Shown here one piece after another: positions 1 to 5,474 of a stretch of DNA of 5,474 bases. The translations under genes and the position numbers were made by a program. The stretch covers positions 1 to 5,474 of the forward strand of contig JAQGHP010000315.1 in assembly GCA_028288775.1 (NCBI GenBank), written 5' to 3'. Numbering within the stretch: the stretch's first letter is position 1; each line of letters opens with the position of its first letter. Source of the stretch: Phycisphaerales bacterium. GTDB lineage: Bacteria; Planctomycetota; Phycisphaerae; Tepidisphaerales; Tepidisphaeraceae. The notes beneath the pieces were generated by a model. That model was not told the origin of the DNA and made no database searches. It worked only from the letters and a program-made list of their open reading frames with translations.

Positions 1-1
1 A

Positions 2-541
2 TTGGCCGACTGGTTCTGCCAACTCTGGCCGGCTGCGGGAAAGACCGCAACCGGGCCCAGCGGGCCGACGGCGATCGCAGCCGCGGGCGTCAGCGATTTT
101 CATGCGCAGGCGCGCCTCCATCTCGAAGGCCCTGCTGACAAACTCATCACTTTTTTGGAGGTCGAGCGGTTCGGGCAAAAGCTCACCATCCCGCCCCCGC
201 CCAAGGACGCCGCGGCTCTCCAATACGTGTCGGGCTCGAATTTCCAGGCATTGACGCTGGCGGGGAAGATGGCCGCGGAATATCTCTTGCGCGAAGGCGG
301 CCGACCTACGATTACCGTGGTTTTCCCCACGATTTCCCCACAGACCGTGGGGCAGTTCGTGTGTCTTTATGAAGTGGCGGCAGGCTATTTGGCAGCCCTT
401 CTCGAGACGGGCACCGACGACGGCCCCCCGGCGGCACACGTCCGGGAGGCCACCGCCGCCCTCATGGGCCGGGCGGAAATGGCCGATCTGGCGAAAAAGA
501 TTCAAGCATCCGCCAAGCGCGACTCGAAGTTTCTGTTATAG
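2..541 (+). CDS. Glucose-6-phosphate isomerase-like protein, C-terminal part (5' end outside window)
   Basis: This is the last 179 codons of a gene that begins before the window, ending at TAG 539-541. The order of conserved blocks matches the C-terminal half of bacterial glucose-6-phosphate isomerase (glucose-6-P to fructose-6-P, cytoplasmic). Residues here are numbered from the first full codon. ADWFCQLW (2-9) matches the block before the catalytic Glu loop, SDFHAQ (31-36) matches the DQHSQ block with its His, LEGPADKLITFLEV (41-54) matches the EGP-DK-TFL block, and RPTITVVFP plus VGQFVCLYEVAAGYLAALL (101-134) match the closing helices. Two catalytic positions look changed. The usual W-A-E-S-x-G-K is WPAAGK (9-14) without the Glu, and the usual FDQPGVExxK is DDGPPAAHVR (139-148) with Arg for the Lys. 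The protein may therefore be a divergent isomerase or an inactive or repurposed paralogue. Membership of the isomerase fold is fairly secure; activity is not. The manC start lies 46 bp downstream, so cotranscription is possible. Confidence 0.8.
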   Translation: MADWFCQLWPAAGKTATGPSGPTAIAAAGVSDFHAQARLHLEGPADKLITFLEVERFGQKLTIPPPPKDAAALQYVSGSNFQALTLAGKMAAEYLLREGGRPTITVVFPTISPQTVGQFVCLYEVAAGYLAALLETGTDDGPPAAHVREATAALMGRAEMADLAKKIQASAKRDSKFLL

Positions 542-587
542 TCTTCCTTTTCCAAAACCCCGAACGTAACCCTTAAACTGCGAAATT

Positions 588-1694
588 ATGCAATATGGTG
601 TAATCATGGCTGGTGGGGCGGGGACGCGGCTGTGGCCGTTGTCCCGCGGAAATCGGCCCAAGCAACTGCTCCCCGTGGTGCAGGGCAAGAGCCTCCTGCG
701 GCTCAGCTACGACCGCCTGCGGGGAGTGCTCCCGGCGGAACGCATCTTTGTCTGTACCGGCGCGGCTTTCGGCCCGCAGGTGCTGGAGAATCTGCCGGAA
801 TTGCCCAAGGAAAATCTGCTGGGCGAACCGATGGGCCGCGACACGGCAAACGCCGTGGGCTTTAGCGCCGCCGTCCTGCGCCAGCGCGACAAGGACGCTG
901 TGGCCGCCATCGTCACCGCGGACCACGTCATCGAGCCGATCGAGAATTTTCAATCCGCCCTGCGCACCGCGTTCGACGTCACCGACGAACACCCCAACAT
1001 GCTGGTGACCTTCGGCATCCTTCCCAGCCACGGCCATACCGGTCTGGGCTACGTACACCGTGGCGAGCCCCTGCGGCTCAAGCGCGACACCGGCACGGCG
1101 TACCGCGTGCTGGGTTTTAAGGAAAAGCCCGACAAGCCGACGGCGGACCGTTACGTGGAATCGGGCCGATATTATTGGAACAGCGGGATGTTCGTGTGGC
1201 GCTGCGACACGGTGCTGGCCGAGCTTGCGACGCATCTGCCGCTGGCGCACCGCGGCCTGACGCGCATCGCGGACGCATGGGACACCGCCCGTCGCGACGC
1301 GGTGTTGCAGGAGGTCTATCCGACGCTGCCGAAGATCAGCATCGATTACGCGGTGATGGAGCCGGCGAGTCAGGGGAAGGGCCGTGCGCAGGTGGCGGTG
1401 GTCGAGATGCCGGTGCAGTGGCTGGACGTGGGCTCGTGGCCGGCCCTCGCCGAGACGCTGCGGACGGACGAGCACAGCAACGCGGTCGAGTGCAACGCCT
1501 GCGTGTTCGTCGATTCCGATGACAACATCATCGTCAGCGAAGACCCCGAGCACCTGATCTCCACCATTGGCATCAACGACATGATCATCGTCCACACCCG
1601 CGATGCCACGCTCGTCTGCCCCAAAGGCGAAGCCCAGCGCGTGAAGGAACTGGTGGGGAAGGTGAAGGAGAAGTTTGGGAATAAGTACCAGTAG
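588..1694 (+). CDS. manC: Mannose-1-phosphate guanylyltransferase (GDP-mannose pyrophosphorylase)
   Basis: This 368-residue cytoplasmic nucleotidyltransferase makes GDP-mannose from GTP and mannose-1-phosphate, the activated mannose donor for glycans. The N-terminal signature GGAGTRLWPLSR (9-20) followed by PKQLL (24-28) is diagnostic. Further family blocks are EPMGRDTANAV (80-90), TADH (110-113, Asp for metal), the GYVHRG turn (154-159), FKEKP (177-181, sugar-phosphate binding), YYWNSGMF (195-202), SIDYAVME (251-258) and WLDVGSW (278-284, second metal Asp). The length fits the short single-domain form; the C-terminal cupin phosphomannose isomerase domain of long ManC proteins is absent. The ATG at 588 is preferred because MQYGVIMAGG is the conserved beginning; a start at the internal ATG 606 would remove the first strand. 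No Shine-Dalgarno site is visible upstream. The gene follows the isomerase-like gene by 46 bp, and an inverted repeat begins directly after the stop codon. Confidence 0.95.
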   Translation: MQYGVIMAGGAGTRLWPLSRGNRPKQLLPVVQGKSLLRLSYDRLRGVLPAERIFVCTGAAFGPQVLENLPELPKENLLGEPMGRDTANAVGFSAAVLRQRDKDAVAAIVTADHVIEPIENFQSALRTAFDVTDEHPNMLVTFGILPSHGHTGLGYVHRGEPLRLKRDTGTAYRVLGFKEKPDKPTADRYVESGRYYWNSGMFVWRCDTVLAELATHLPLAHRGLTRIADAWDTARRDAVLQEVYPTLPKISIDYAVMEPASQGKGRAQVAVVEMPVQWLDVGSWPALAETLRTDEHSNAVECNACVFVDSDDNIIVSEDPEHLISTIGINDMIIVHTRDATLVCPKGEAQRVKELVGKVKEKFGNKYQ

Positions 1695-1842
1695 GGGGAG
1701 GAGCCAGGAGCCAGTAGCCAGAAGGGGAGGAATCGGGCCCGTTGGCCACGAGGCACTCTTGTCTTTGCTAGGCATGCATCGGAATTCGAAAAGCGCTAGA
1801 TCTTTGTCTTCTTCTGGCTCCTGGCTTCTGGCTCCTTTCCCC
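1695..1842. repeat. Imperfect inverted repeat filling the manC-ruvX spacer
   Basis: The left arm is 1695-1724 and the right arm 1811-1842. The reverse complement of the left arm matches the right arm at 28 of 30 positions, plus a 2-nt TT insertion in the right arm. Each arm is mostly three tandem heptamers: GAGCCAG, GAGCCAG, TAGCCAG on the left and CTGGCTC, CTGGCTT, CTGGCTC on the right, with a G-rich or C-rich outer end. The arms enclose 86 nt (1725-1810) in which I recognise no gene. The element begins at the first base after the manC stop and ends 6 bp before the ruvX start. It could be a non-autonomous mobile repeat or a transcript-end structure; the long loop argues against an ordinary intrinsic terminator. 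The geometry is certain, the function is not. Confidence 0.8.
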
Positions 1843-1848
1843 ATCCCC

Positions 1849-2289
1849 GTGCGCACTCTAGCCATCGATCTCGGTACTCGTCGCGTCGGACTCGCTTTGA
1901 GCGACGAGGGGGGACGGTTCGCGACGCCCTTTGAGGTGCTAACGGTCAGCTCGCCCGAGCAGGCGCGGGACGGCGTGCTGGCGGTGATCGCGAAGGAAGG
2001 CGTCGAGCGCGTGGTCGTCGGCGTGCCGCTGAACATGGACGACTCGGTCGGGCCCGCGGCCCAGTCCGCCTTGGCCTGGGCACGCGATCTTGCGGGGCGC
2101 GCCGGAAAGCCGCTGGTGCTCATCGACGAGCGGCTCAGCAGCTTCGACGCGGATCAACAGCTCACCGCCCGCAAACGCGGCGGAGAAAAAATCACCCGCA
2201 AGGGCCGCAAAGAGCGGCTCGACGCCCTCGCCGCGGCGGGCTTTCTTCAGGCATTTCTTGACGGTAAACTGCCAGCGCTCGATTTGTGA
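1849..2289 (+). CDS. ruvX: Putative pre-16S rRNA nuclease / Holliday junction resolvase-like RuvX (YqgF)
   Basis: The product is a 146-residue RNase H-fold protein, the usual size for YqgF/RuvX, which is implicated in maturation of the 16S rRNA 5' end. The opening TLAIDLGTRRVGLALSD (3-19) carries the first catalytic Asp (D7). VVVGVPLNMDDSVGPAA (55-71) is the family's central block, LIDERLSS (91-98) carries the conserved Glu (E94), and ERLDALAAAGFLQAFLD (122-138) carries the last acidic residue (D125). The start is taken as GTG 1849-1851 because homology begins there. The frame stays open upstream with ATGs at 1774 and 1675, but that extension would translate the right arm and loop of the inverted repeat and resembles nothing in the family. 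No Shine-Dalgarno site is visible before the GTG. Spacing from manC is 154 bp, taken up by the repeat. Confidence 0.92.
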   Translation: MRTLAIDLGTRRVGLALSDEGGRFATPFEVLTVSSPEQARDGVLAVIAKEGVERVVVGVPLNMDDSVGPAAQSALAWARDLAGRAGKPLVLIDERLSSFDADQQLTARKRGGEKITRKGRKERLDALAAAGFLQAFLDGKLPALDL

Positions 2290-2321
2290 TATGGATCGCC
2301 GCCTTGGGGCGCATCCCATTT

Positions 2322-2346
2322 CCTTCCCCGGTCGTAAGGGTTTTTT
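2322..2346 (+). terminator. Weak candidate terminator after ruvX
   Basis: The 119-bp spacer 2290-2408 holds no gene. Within it, CCTT (2322-2325) can pair with AAGG (2336-2339), or CCC with GGG (2338-2340), directly followed by six T at 2341-2346. The T-tract is suggestive in such GC-rich DNA, but the stem is only 3-4 bp, so this is a weak call. Confidence 0.25.
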
Positions 2347-2408
2347 CCACCTCGCGCTCAGGGTTCGGCTGATCCTTCTCACGTCCCCGGAACGGTAGGG
2401 TTCGCCGT

Positions 2409-3701
2409 ATGACCAGCGAACAGCGCGGGTTCCTGCGAAATGTTGCCCTCATCGTGTGGGCCATCGCACTGTGCGCCGTCTGCGTTCGCGTCACCGTGCA
2501 GACGCGTCACAAGCAGAGCGGCTACGAGGTCTACTACAAGGCCGGGATGCACTGGCGACTCGGGGAGCACCTCTACCGCCACCCCGACGATTACGCCCAC
2601 GTCAACGTTCCACCCGACCAGCGCCAGCCCGGCCGCCCCAATGTCGCGTGGGGCGGGTTCCGCTATCTTCCCATCACGGCCATCGCGTTCGTCCCGCTCA
2701 GCTACATGCCGATGGCGGTGGGGGAGGTGGTGTGGCGCATACTGCTCGCGGCAGTGGGCCTTGGCGCGCTGGCTTGGTGTTGCAGGGTGGGGATCCCCCG
2801 GCCGCTGGCCCGGCGGGATTGGCCGGTGCTCTTTCTGCTCGTGCTCCCCGCGATCACCGGATGCCTGAATAACGGACAATCCAGTTGCATCGTCATCGGC
2901 TGCCTGCTGGCGGCGGTGGCCGCGGTGTATGGCGAGATGTGGACGGTCGCGGCAATCTGCATGGCCGCCGCCACGCTGCTAAAAATTTACCCGCTCTCCC
3001 TGGGGCTGCTGCTGACGGCGGTTTGGCCCCGGCGGTTTGGATTGCGCTATATGCCATTGCTCGTTCTCGGGCTCGTCCTCCCGTTCATGCTGCGGCCGGG
3101 GCCGTGGATCATGGAAGAACATCGCCGCTGGCTGTGGCACCTGCTTAACGACGCCATCCAGCCCGAGCCGGTCCATCAATGGGACCACGACGTCCGCCTT
3201 CTCCTGATGCGTGCGGCACACGTCCGTCTCTCGGCGCACGCCTTTGCCGCCCTGGAGCTATTCGCGGGGGCGGCTATTGGCATGCTTTGCATCGCCGGCC
3301 GCCGGGCCGGCTGGCCCACGCGACTGCTGCTTGCGCGCATGCTGGGGCTCTCGGTCTGCTGGATGACGGTATTCGGCCAGGCCACCGAGCCCTCGACCTA
3401 CGTGCTCGTCGCCCCCACGCTGGCATGGGCGCTCTGGGAAACGTCGCTCCGCCCGGGCAAGCCCACCGCGCGCGCGGTTCTAATTTCTTCCTATGCCCTT
3501 TTCATCGCGGCGTACGTGGTGCTCTGGTTCCCGTGGGGCAAGCGGGTCAACGGAATCGGCCTGGAACCGCTGGCGGGATTGCTGCTGTTCGGGCATCTGC
3601 TGGTCGAATGCGTTCGAGATTTGGCCAGCGGTGCGACACGGGCCGGGCTGCACGGCGCGTCGGCGCCCCGCGCCGCGTCGGGCCACCGGATGACTGCTTG
3701 A
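2409..3701 (+). CDS. Multi-pass membrane glycosyltransferase, GT87/DUF2029 type
   Basis: This 430-residue integral membrane protein has about ten hydrophobic segments, for example near residues 11-29, 103-124, 137-150, 156-176, 180-203, 213-228, 276-296, 305-323, 328-342, 355-374 and 383-398. The pattern is that of the GT87/DUF2029 family (GT-C fold), in which characterised members are polyprenyl-phosphate-mannose-dependent mannosyltransferases. The visible family features are a loop after the first helix with YEVYYKAG (39-46) and LGEHLY (51-56), the FRYLP motif (84-88), NNGQ (154-157), LKIYP (191-195) and a late ATEPSTY block (325-331) before a hydrophobic segment. The tail from about 403 is Ala/Arg/Gly-rich and probably disordered. 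The ATG at 2409 begins a sensible first helix, but no strong ribosome binding site precedes it. Presence on the same strand as manC fits mannose use, but the sugar and acceptor cannot be read from the sequence. Confidence 0.75.
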   Translation: MTSEQRGFLRNVALIVWAIALCAVCVRVTVQTRHKQSGYEVYYKAGMHWRLGEHLYRHPDDYAHVNVPPDQRQPGRPNVAWGGFRYLPITAIAFVPLSYMPMAVGEVVWRILLAAVGLGALAWCCRVGIPRPLARRDWPVLFLLVLPAITGCLNNGQSSCIVIGCLLAAVAAVYGEMWTVAAICMAAATLLKIYPLSLGLLLTAVWPRRFGLRYMPLLVLGLVLPFMLRPGPWIMEEHRRWLWHLLNDAIQPEPVHQWDHDVRLLLMRAAHVRLSAHAFAALELFAGAAIGMLCIAGRRAGWPTRLLLARMLGLSVCWMTVFGQATEPSTYVLVAPTLAWALWETSLRPGKPTARAVLISSYALFIAAYVVLWFPWGKRVNGIGLEPLAGLLLFGHLLVECVRDLASGATRAGLHGASAPRAASGHRMTA

Positions 3702-3706
3702 TCGCC

Positions 3707-3726
3707 CCGCATTTTCTTCCGTGCGG
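3707..3726. terminator. Small hairpin between convergent genes
   Basis: The 30-bp gap between the two convergent stop codons contains CCGCA (3707-3711) and its complement TGCGG (3722-3726) around a 10-nt loop rich in T. It could help end transcription from both sides, but the stem is short and no T-tract follows it on either strand. Confidence 0.25.
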
Positions 3727-3731
3727 CAGGA

Positions 3732-4838
3732 TCACTTCCGCGCGGTCAGCCCGCCCAGCACGCCATACGATTGCCCACCCGCGGTGAAGAACAGCGTATT
3801 TTTTGCGGCCTTCACGCCCACGTTCAGGCTCCAAAGGCCCGCGAGGGTGAGCGCGGTGCCGTTGGTCTGATTGGGGTCGAAGACCTGGCCCAGGAAGTTG
3901 TTCCGCTTGTCGAACACGCTGATGGTGCCGTCGCCGACGTTCGCGACGAGCAGGTCGCCGCGGTAGGCGCCCCACGTGCTGGGGGCGATGGCCATGCCCC
4001 AGGGGGAGTTGAGGTCCCCTCCGGTGGCGATGCGCTTCAGCAGTTTGCCGCTGGTGTTGAAGACGTCCACGATCCCATTAGCCGGCCCGGCGACGTCGCT
4101 GGTCTTCGCGTCATTCTGCTTCGCGTAGGTGACGTAGATTTTTCCATTGAGCGCCTGGATGCCAAAGGGCGCGAACGTAGAGGGCACCTGCCCATCGGCG
4201 AACGCGCCGGCCTTGAGCTTCACCTGCTGAAAGCTGCTATTGAAGACTTCGATGCGGCCATGGGCCAAGTCGGTGGCATAAATCTTGGCACCGGTGCCCG
4301 AGCCGATTTCCGCGAGGCCCATGAAGACGTCGCCCGTCGCGGAGTGATCGACTGCGATCACCGCGTGGGCCGGGTCCGCCTTCTGGCTCCAGCCGGAGAT
4401 GGTTCCGCTTTCGGTGGCGAAGAGGAACGCGCTGGCCCCCGTGACCCCATTGACGGTCACGTTGAACCCGCGCCCGCCATGGTAGACCACGCCCGTCGGT
4501 CCGGAGGAGGTCGCGCCGGCCGGCGCGGGGATCCCCACCGTCAGCGGCGCAGTTGCCGAAGGCAGCGGCACGCCCGACTGCGTGTACACGGTCGCGGTGT
4601 CCGTCGCATTGTTGGCGACCCACACGTCCCCCGTCGGCGTGATGGCCGTGCCCCACGAGTTCACCAGATTCGCGTCATTCTGCGGCGCGGTGATCGACGG
4701 CCCGTTGGAAACAAGAAGCGTCGGCGACACCAGCGGAATAAACGTCGCAAAAAGCTGCCGCTCTTCAAGCCGCTCCATTATGGGTGAAAGAACCCTCGAC
4801 CCCGCGCGCGACGACTTCGATGATCCGGCACCCGACAT
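3732..4838 (-). CDS. TIGR03118-family beta-propeller protein with LEPR-XLL-like N-terminus
   Basis: The product has 368 residues. The N-terminal region is Ser/Arg-rich and leads to MERLEERQLFA (21-31), a variant of the LEPR-XLL motif seen at the start of many large planctomycete surface or secreted proteins; there is no classical hydrophobic signal peptide. The body has repeating propeller-like blades: NSWGTAITPTGDVWVANN (60-77), PTGVVYHGG (114-122), GTISGWSQ (145-152), PFGIQALNGKIYVTYAK (224-240), NSPWGMAIAP (278-287) with GDLLVANVGDGTISVFD (294-310), and the closing NTLFFTAGG (347-355 region). This matches the TIGR03118 family, whose function is unknown. The protein ends right after the last blade, so no PEP-CTERM or other C-terminal anchor is visible. 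The ATG at 4838 is chosen over an in-frame upstream ATG at 4880 because AAGGAG sits 8 nt before it. Extracytoplasmic location is inference. Confidence 0.8.
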   Translation of the reverse strand: MSGAGSSKSSRAGSRVLSPIMERLEERQLFATFIPLVSPTLLVSNGPSITAPQNDANLVNSWGTAITPTGDVWVANNATDTATVYTQSGVPLPSATAPLTVGIPAPAGATSSGPTGVVYHGGRGFNVTVNGVTGASAFLFATESGTISGWSQKADPAHAVIAVDHSATGDVFMGLAEIGSGTGAKIYATDLAHGRIEVFNSSFQQVKLKAGAFADGQVPSTFAPFGIQALNGKIYVTYAKQNDAKTSDVAGPANGIVDVFNTSGKLLKRIATGGDLNSPWGMAIAPSTWGAYRGDLLVANVGDGTISVFDKRNNFLGQVFDPNQTNGTALTLAGLWSLNVGVKAAKNTLFFTAGGQSYGVLGGLTARK

Positions 4839-4846
4839 GATGGAAG

Positions 4847-4852
4847 CTCCTT
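4847..4852 (-). promoter_or_regulatory. Shine-Dalgarno site for the propeller gene
   Basis: On the minus strand AAGGAG lies 8 nt before the ATG at 4838. It is the best ribosome binding site in the window and fixes the start, removing 14 residues that an upstream ATG would add. Confidence 0.8.
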
Positions 4853-4990
4853 GGGAGAAAAATAGTTGTCGCGGCCACAATCACTTTGCACGCCGCGGCG
4901 GCGGATTCTACCGACACGGGCCGCGCTTGCATATTTGGACAGGGTAGATGTCATGGGGAACCGGGGAACGAGTCGGGCCAAAGCGACACT

Positions 4991-5121
4991 CCCTCTCCCT
5001 CGTACTCGGGGGAGAGGGCAGGGGTGAGGGGCCGCGCGCCAGGAGGCGCGTTCGGCAAAATATCGCAACTCGACGTTCCGCCCGTCACCCTATCACTCTC
5101 CCCCGAGTACGAGGGAGAGGG
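4991..5121. repeat. REPIN-like element: two inverted REP-type palindromes
   Basis: The left unit 4991-5016 and the right unit 5096-5121 are perfect reverse complements over 26 nt. Similarity continues inward with mismatches for about 15 nt more (left to about 5031, right from about 5081). Each unit is also a small palindrome. On the left, CCCTCTCCC (4991-4999) pairs with GGGAGAGGG (5010-5018) around a 10-nt loop. On the right, CTCTCCC (5096-5102) pairs with GGGAGAG (5113-5119). Such C/G-rich intergenic units, whose chance translations read like HPCPLPRVRGRG, recur in many GC-rich genomes. A doublet of inverted units is the layout of REPINs, which are moved by a RAYT transposase encoded elsewhere; none is in this window. 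The element ends 19 bp past the peptidase stop codon, so it may also protect or end that transcript. Confidence 0.75.
5031..5056. repeat. GC-rich hairpin inside the REPIN-like spacer
   Basis: CGCGCC (5035-5040) pairs perfectly with GGCGCG (5045-5050) around an AGGA loop. The stem continues with GCCG (5031-5034) and CGGC (5053-5056) past a two-base TT bulge. It sits midway between the two inverted REP-type units. No T-tract follows on the plus strand, so it does not look like a standard terminator there. Confidence 0.6.
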
Positions 5122-5140
5122 GACCGGAGGCGCTGCTCTC

Positions 5141-5474
5141 CTACCGTCCTCCCGTCAATTCCTCCGCCAGCTCGTCCATCTGATACACCGCGCGCATCGC
5201 CTCGATAATCCCGCGCGAATGCACGGCCACTGCCCGCGCTACTTCGTCCGTGTACGCATACCGCCACACCAATCCCTGAATGTTCCCGTCGAAAATCAGC
5301 CCCACGTACTCGCCCTTGCGGTTGAACACGGGACTGCCTGAGTTTCCGCCGATGATGTCGTTGGTGGAGACGAAGTTGACCGGCGTATTCATCCGAATCT
5401 TGTCGCGTCGGCGGGCGACGGTTCGCGCCAAGTTGAACGGCGGCCGGTCGTCGAAGCTCGCGGCACGATCGAAC
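5141..5474 (-). CDS. S46-family dipeptidyl-peptidase, C-terminal part (5' end outside window)
   Basis: This is the last 110 codons of a minus-strand gene that runs off the window edge; the stop is TAG at 5143-5141. The fragment opens with FDRAASFDDRPPFN and continues into NFVSTNDIIGGNSGSPVFN, the hallmark of S46 serine exopeptidases (DPP7/DPP11), which remove dipeptides from peptide N-termini in the periplasm. The nucleophilic Ser of GNSGSP is the codon at 5341-5339. The following block GLIFDGNIQGL and the closing HSRGIIEAMRAVYQMDELAEEL are also family-typical. The His and Asp of the triad would lie outside the window. Eighteen residues after the Ser is Gly (codon 5287-5285), where DPP11 has the Arg that selects acidic P1 residues, so DPP7-like preference is more likely. 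Full-length members are about 700 residues. The gene is codirectional with the propeller gene, about 300 bp apart, with the REPIN-like element between. Confidence 0.92.
   Translation of the reverse strand, partial: FDRAASFDDRPPFNLARTVARRRDKIRMNTPVNFVSTNDIIGGNSGSPVFNRKGEYVGLIFDGNIQGLVWRYAYTDEVARAVAVHSRGIIEAMRAVYQMDELAEELTGGR

Noticed and set aside
1675..1848. N-terminal extension of RuvX from an upstream ATG (1675 or 1774)
   Set aside because: The extra residues come from the inverted repeat and overlap the end of manC; family homology begins at the GTG at 1849.
573..2123. A 516-codon open frame on the minus strand opposite manC and ruvX
   Set aside because: It lies antisense to two well-conserved genes, its translation is His/Arg/Ala-rich low-complexity sequence with no recognisable motif, and long antisense frames are expected in GC-rich coding DNA.
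3771..4787. A 338-codon open frame on the plus strand opposite the propeller gene
   Set aside because: It is the antisense shadow of a gene with clear repeats and a good ribosome binding site, and its Gly/Arg/His-rich translation matches no family I know.
4839..4990. A promoter for the propeller gene
   Set aside because: A TAGAAT-like hexamer and other weak boxes are present on the minus strand, but none has a convincing partner at proper spacing, so no promoter is called.
4991..5121. A short CRISPR array
   Set aside because: There are only two copies and they are inverted rather than direct, with internal palindromes and no regular spacers.
4886..5341. Open frames through the REP-type units and the peptidase 3' end (HPCPLPRVRGRG-like translations)
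   Set aside because: These are chance translations of the repeat units and of the antisense strand of the peptidase, without a ribosome binding site or family similarity.

Overview
The window is GC-rich chromosomal DNA, most likely from a planctomycete (perhaps the Phycisphaerae/Tepidisphaerales side). This rests on three things: a TIGR03118-type beta-propeller protein with an N-terminal LEPR-XLL-like motif (MERLEERQLFA), an S46 dipeptidyl-peptidase, and long intergenic inverted repeats with weak or absent Shine-Dalgarno sites at most starts. The lineage call is inferred from gene content, not from a marker gene.

Layout. On the plus strand: the 3' end of a glucose-6-phosphate isomerase-like gene (2-541), mannose-1-phosphate guanylyltransferase (588-1694), a spacer almost filled by an imperfect inverted repeat (1695-1842), the Holliday-junction-resolvase-fold nuclease RuvX/YqgF (1849-2289, GTG start), a 119-bp spacer, and a multi-pass GT87/DUF2029-type glycosyltransferase (2409-3701). 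Converging on it from the minus strand, 30 bp away, is the TIGR03118 propeller gene (3732-4838), which has the clearest ribosome binding site in the window. Upstream of that lies a spacer of about 300 bp holding a pair of REP-like hairpins in inverted orientation (4991-5121). Last is the 3' end of an S46 serine peptidase (5141 to the window edge, minus strand).

How the genes fit together. The isomerase-like protein (fructose-6-phosphate level), the GDP-mannose-forming enzyme and the membrane glycosyltransferase are all consistent with mannose activation and transfer to cell-envelope glycans, with ruvX as an unrelated housekeeping passenger. This link is inference; no phosphomannose isomerase or phosphomannomutase is visible here. 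The propeller protein and the peptidase are probably exported and independent of each other.

I see no clearly new multi-gene system. The items most worth a second look are: (1) an isomerase C-terminal domain that keeps the family fold signature but appears to have lost two of the catalytic residues; (2) a 131-bp REPIN-like element with perfect 26-nt outer arms between the peptidase and propeller genes; (3) a second, unrelated inverted repeat made of heptamers that occupies the manC-ruvX spacer; (4) a glycine at the S46 specificity position, which points to DPP7-like rather than DPP11-like cleavage.
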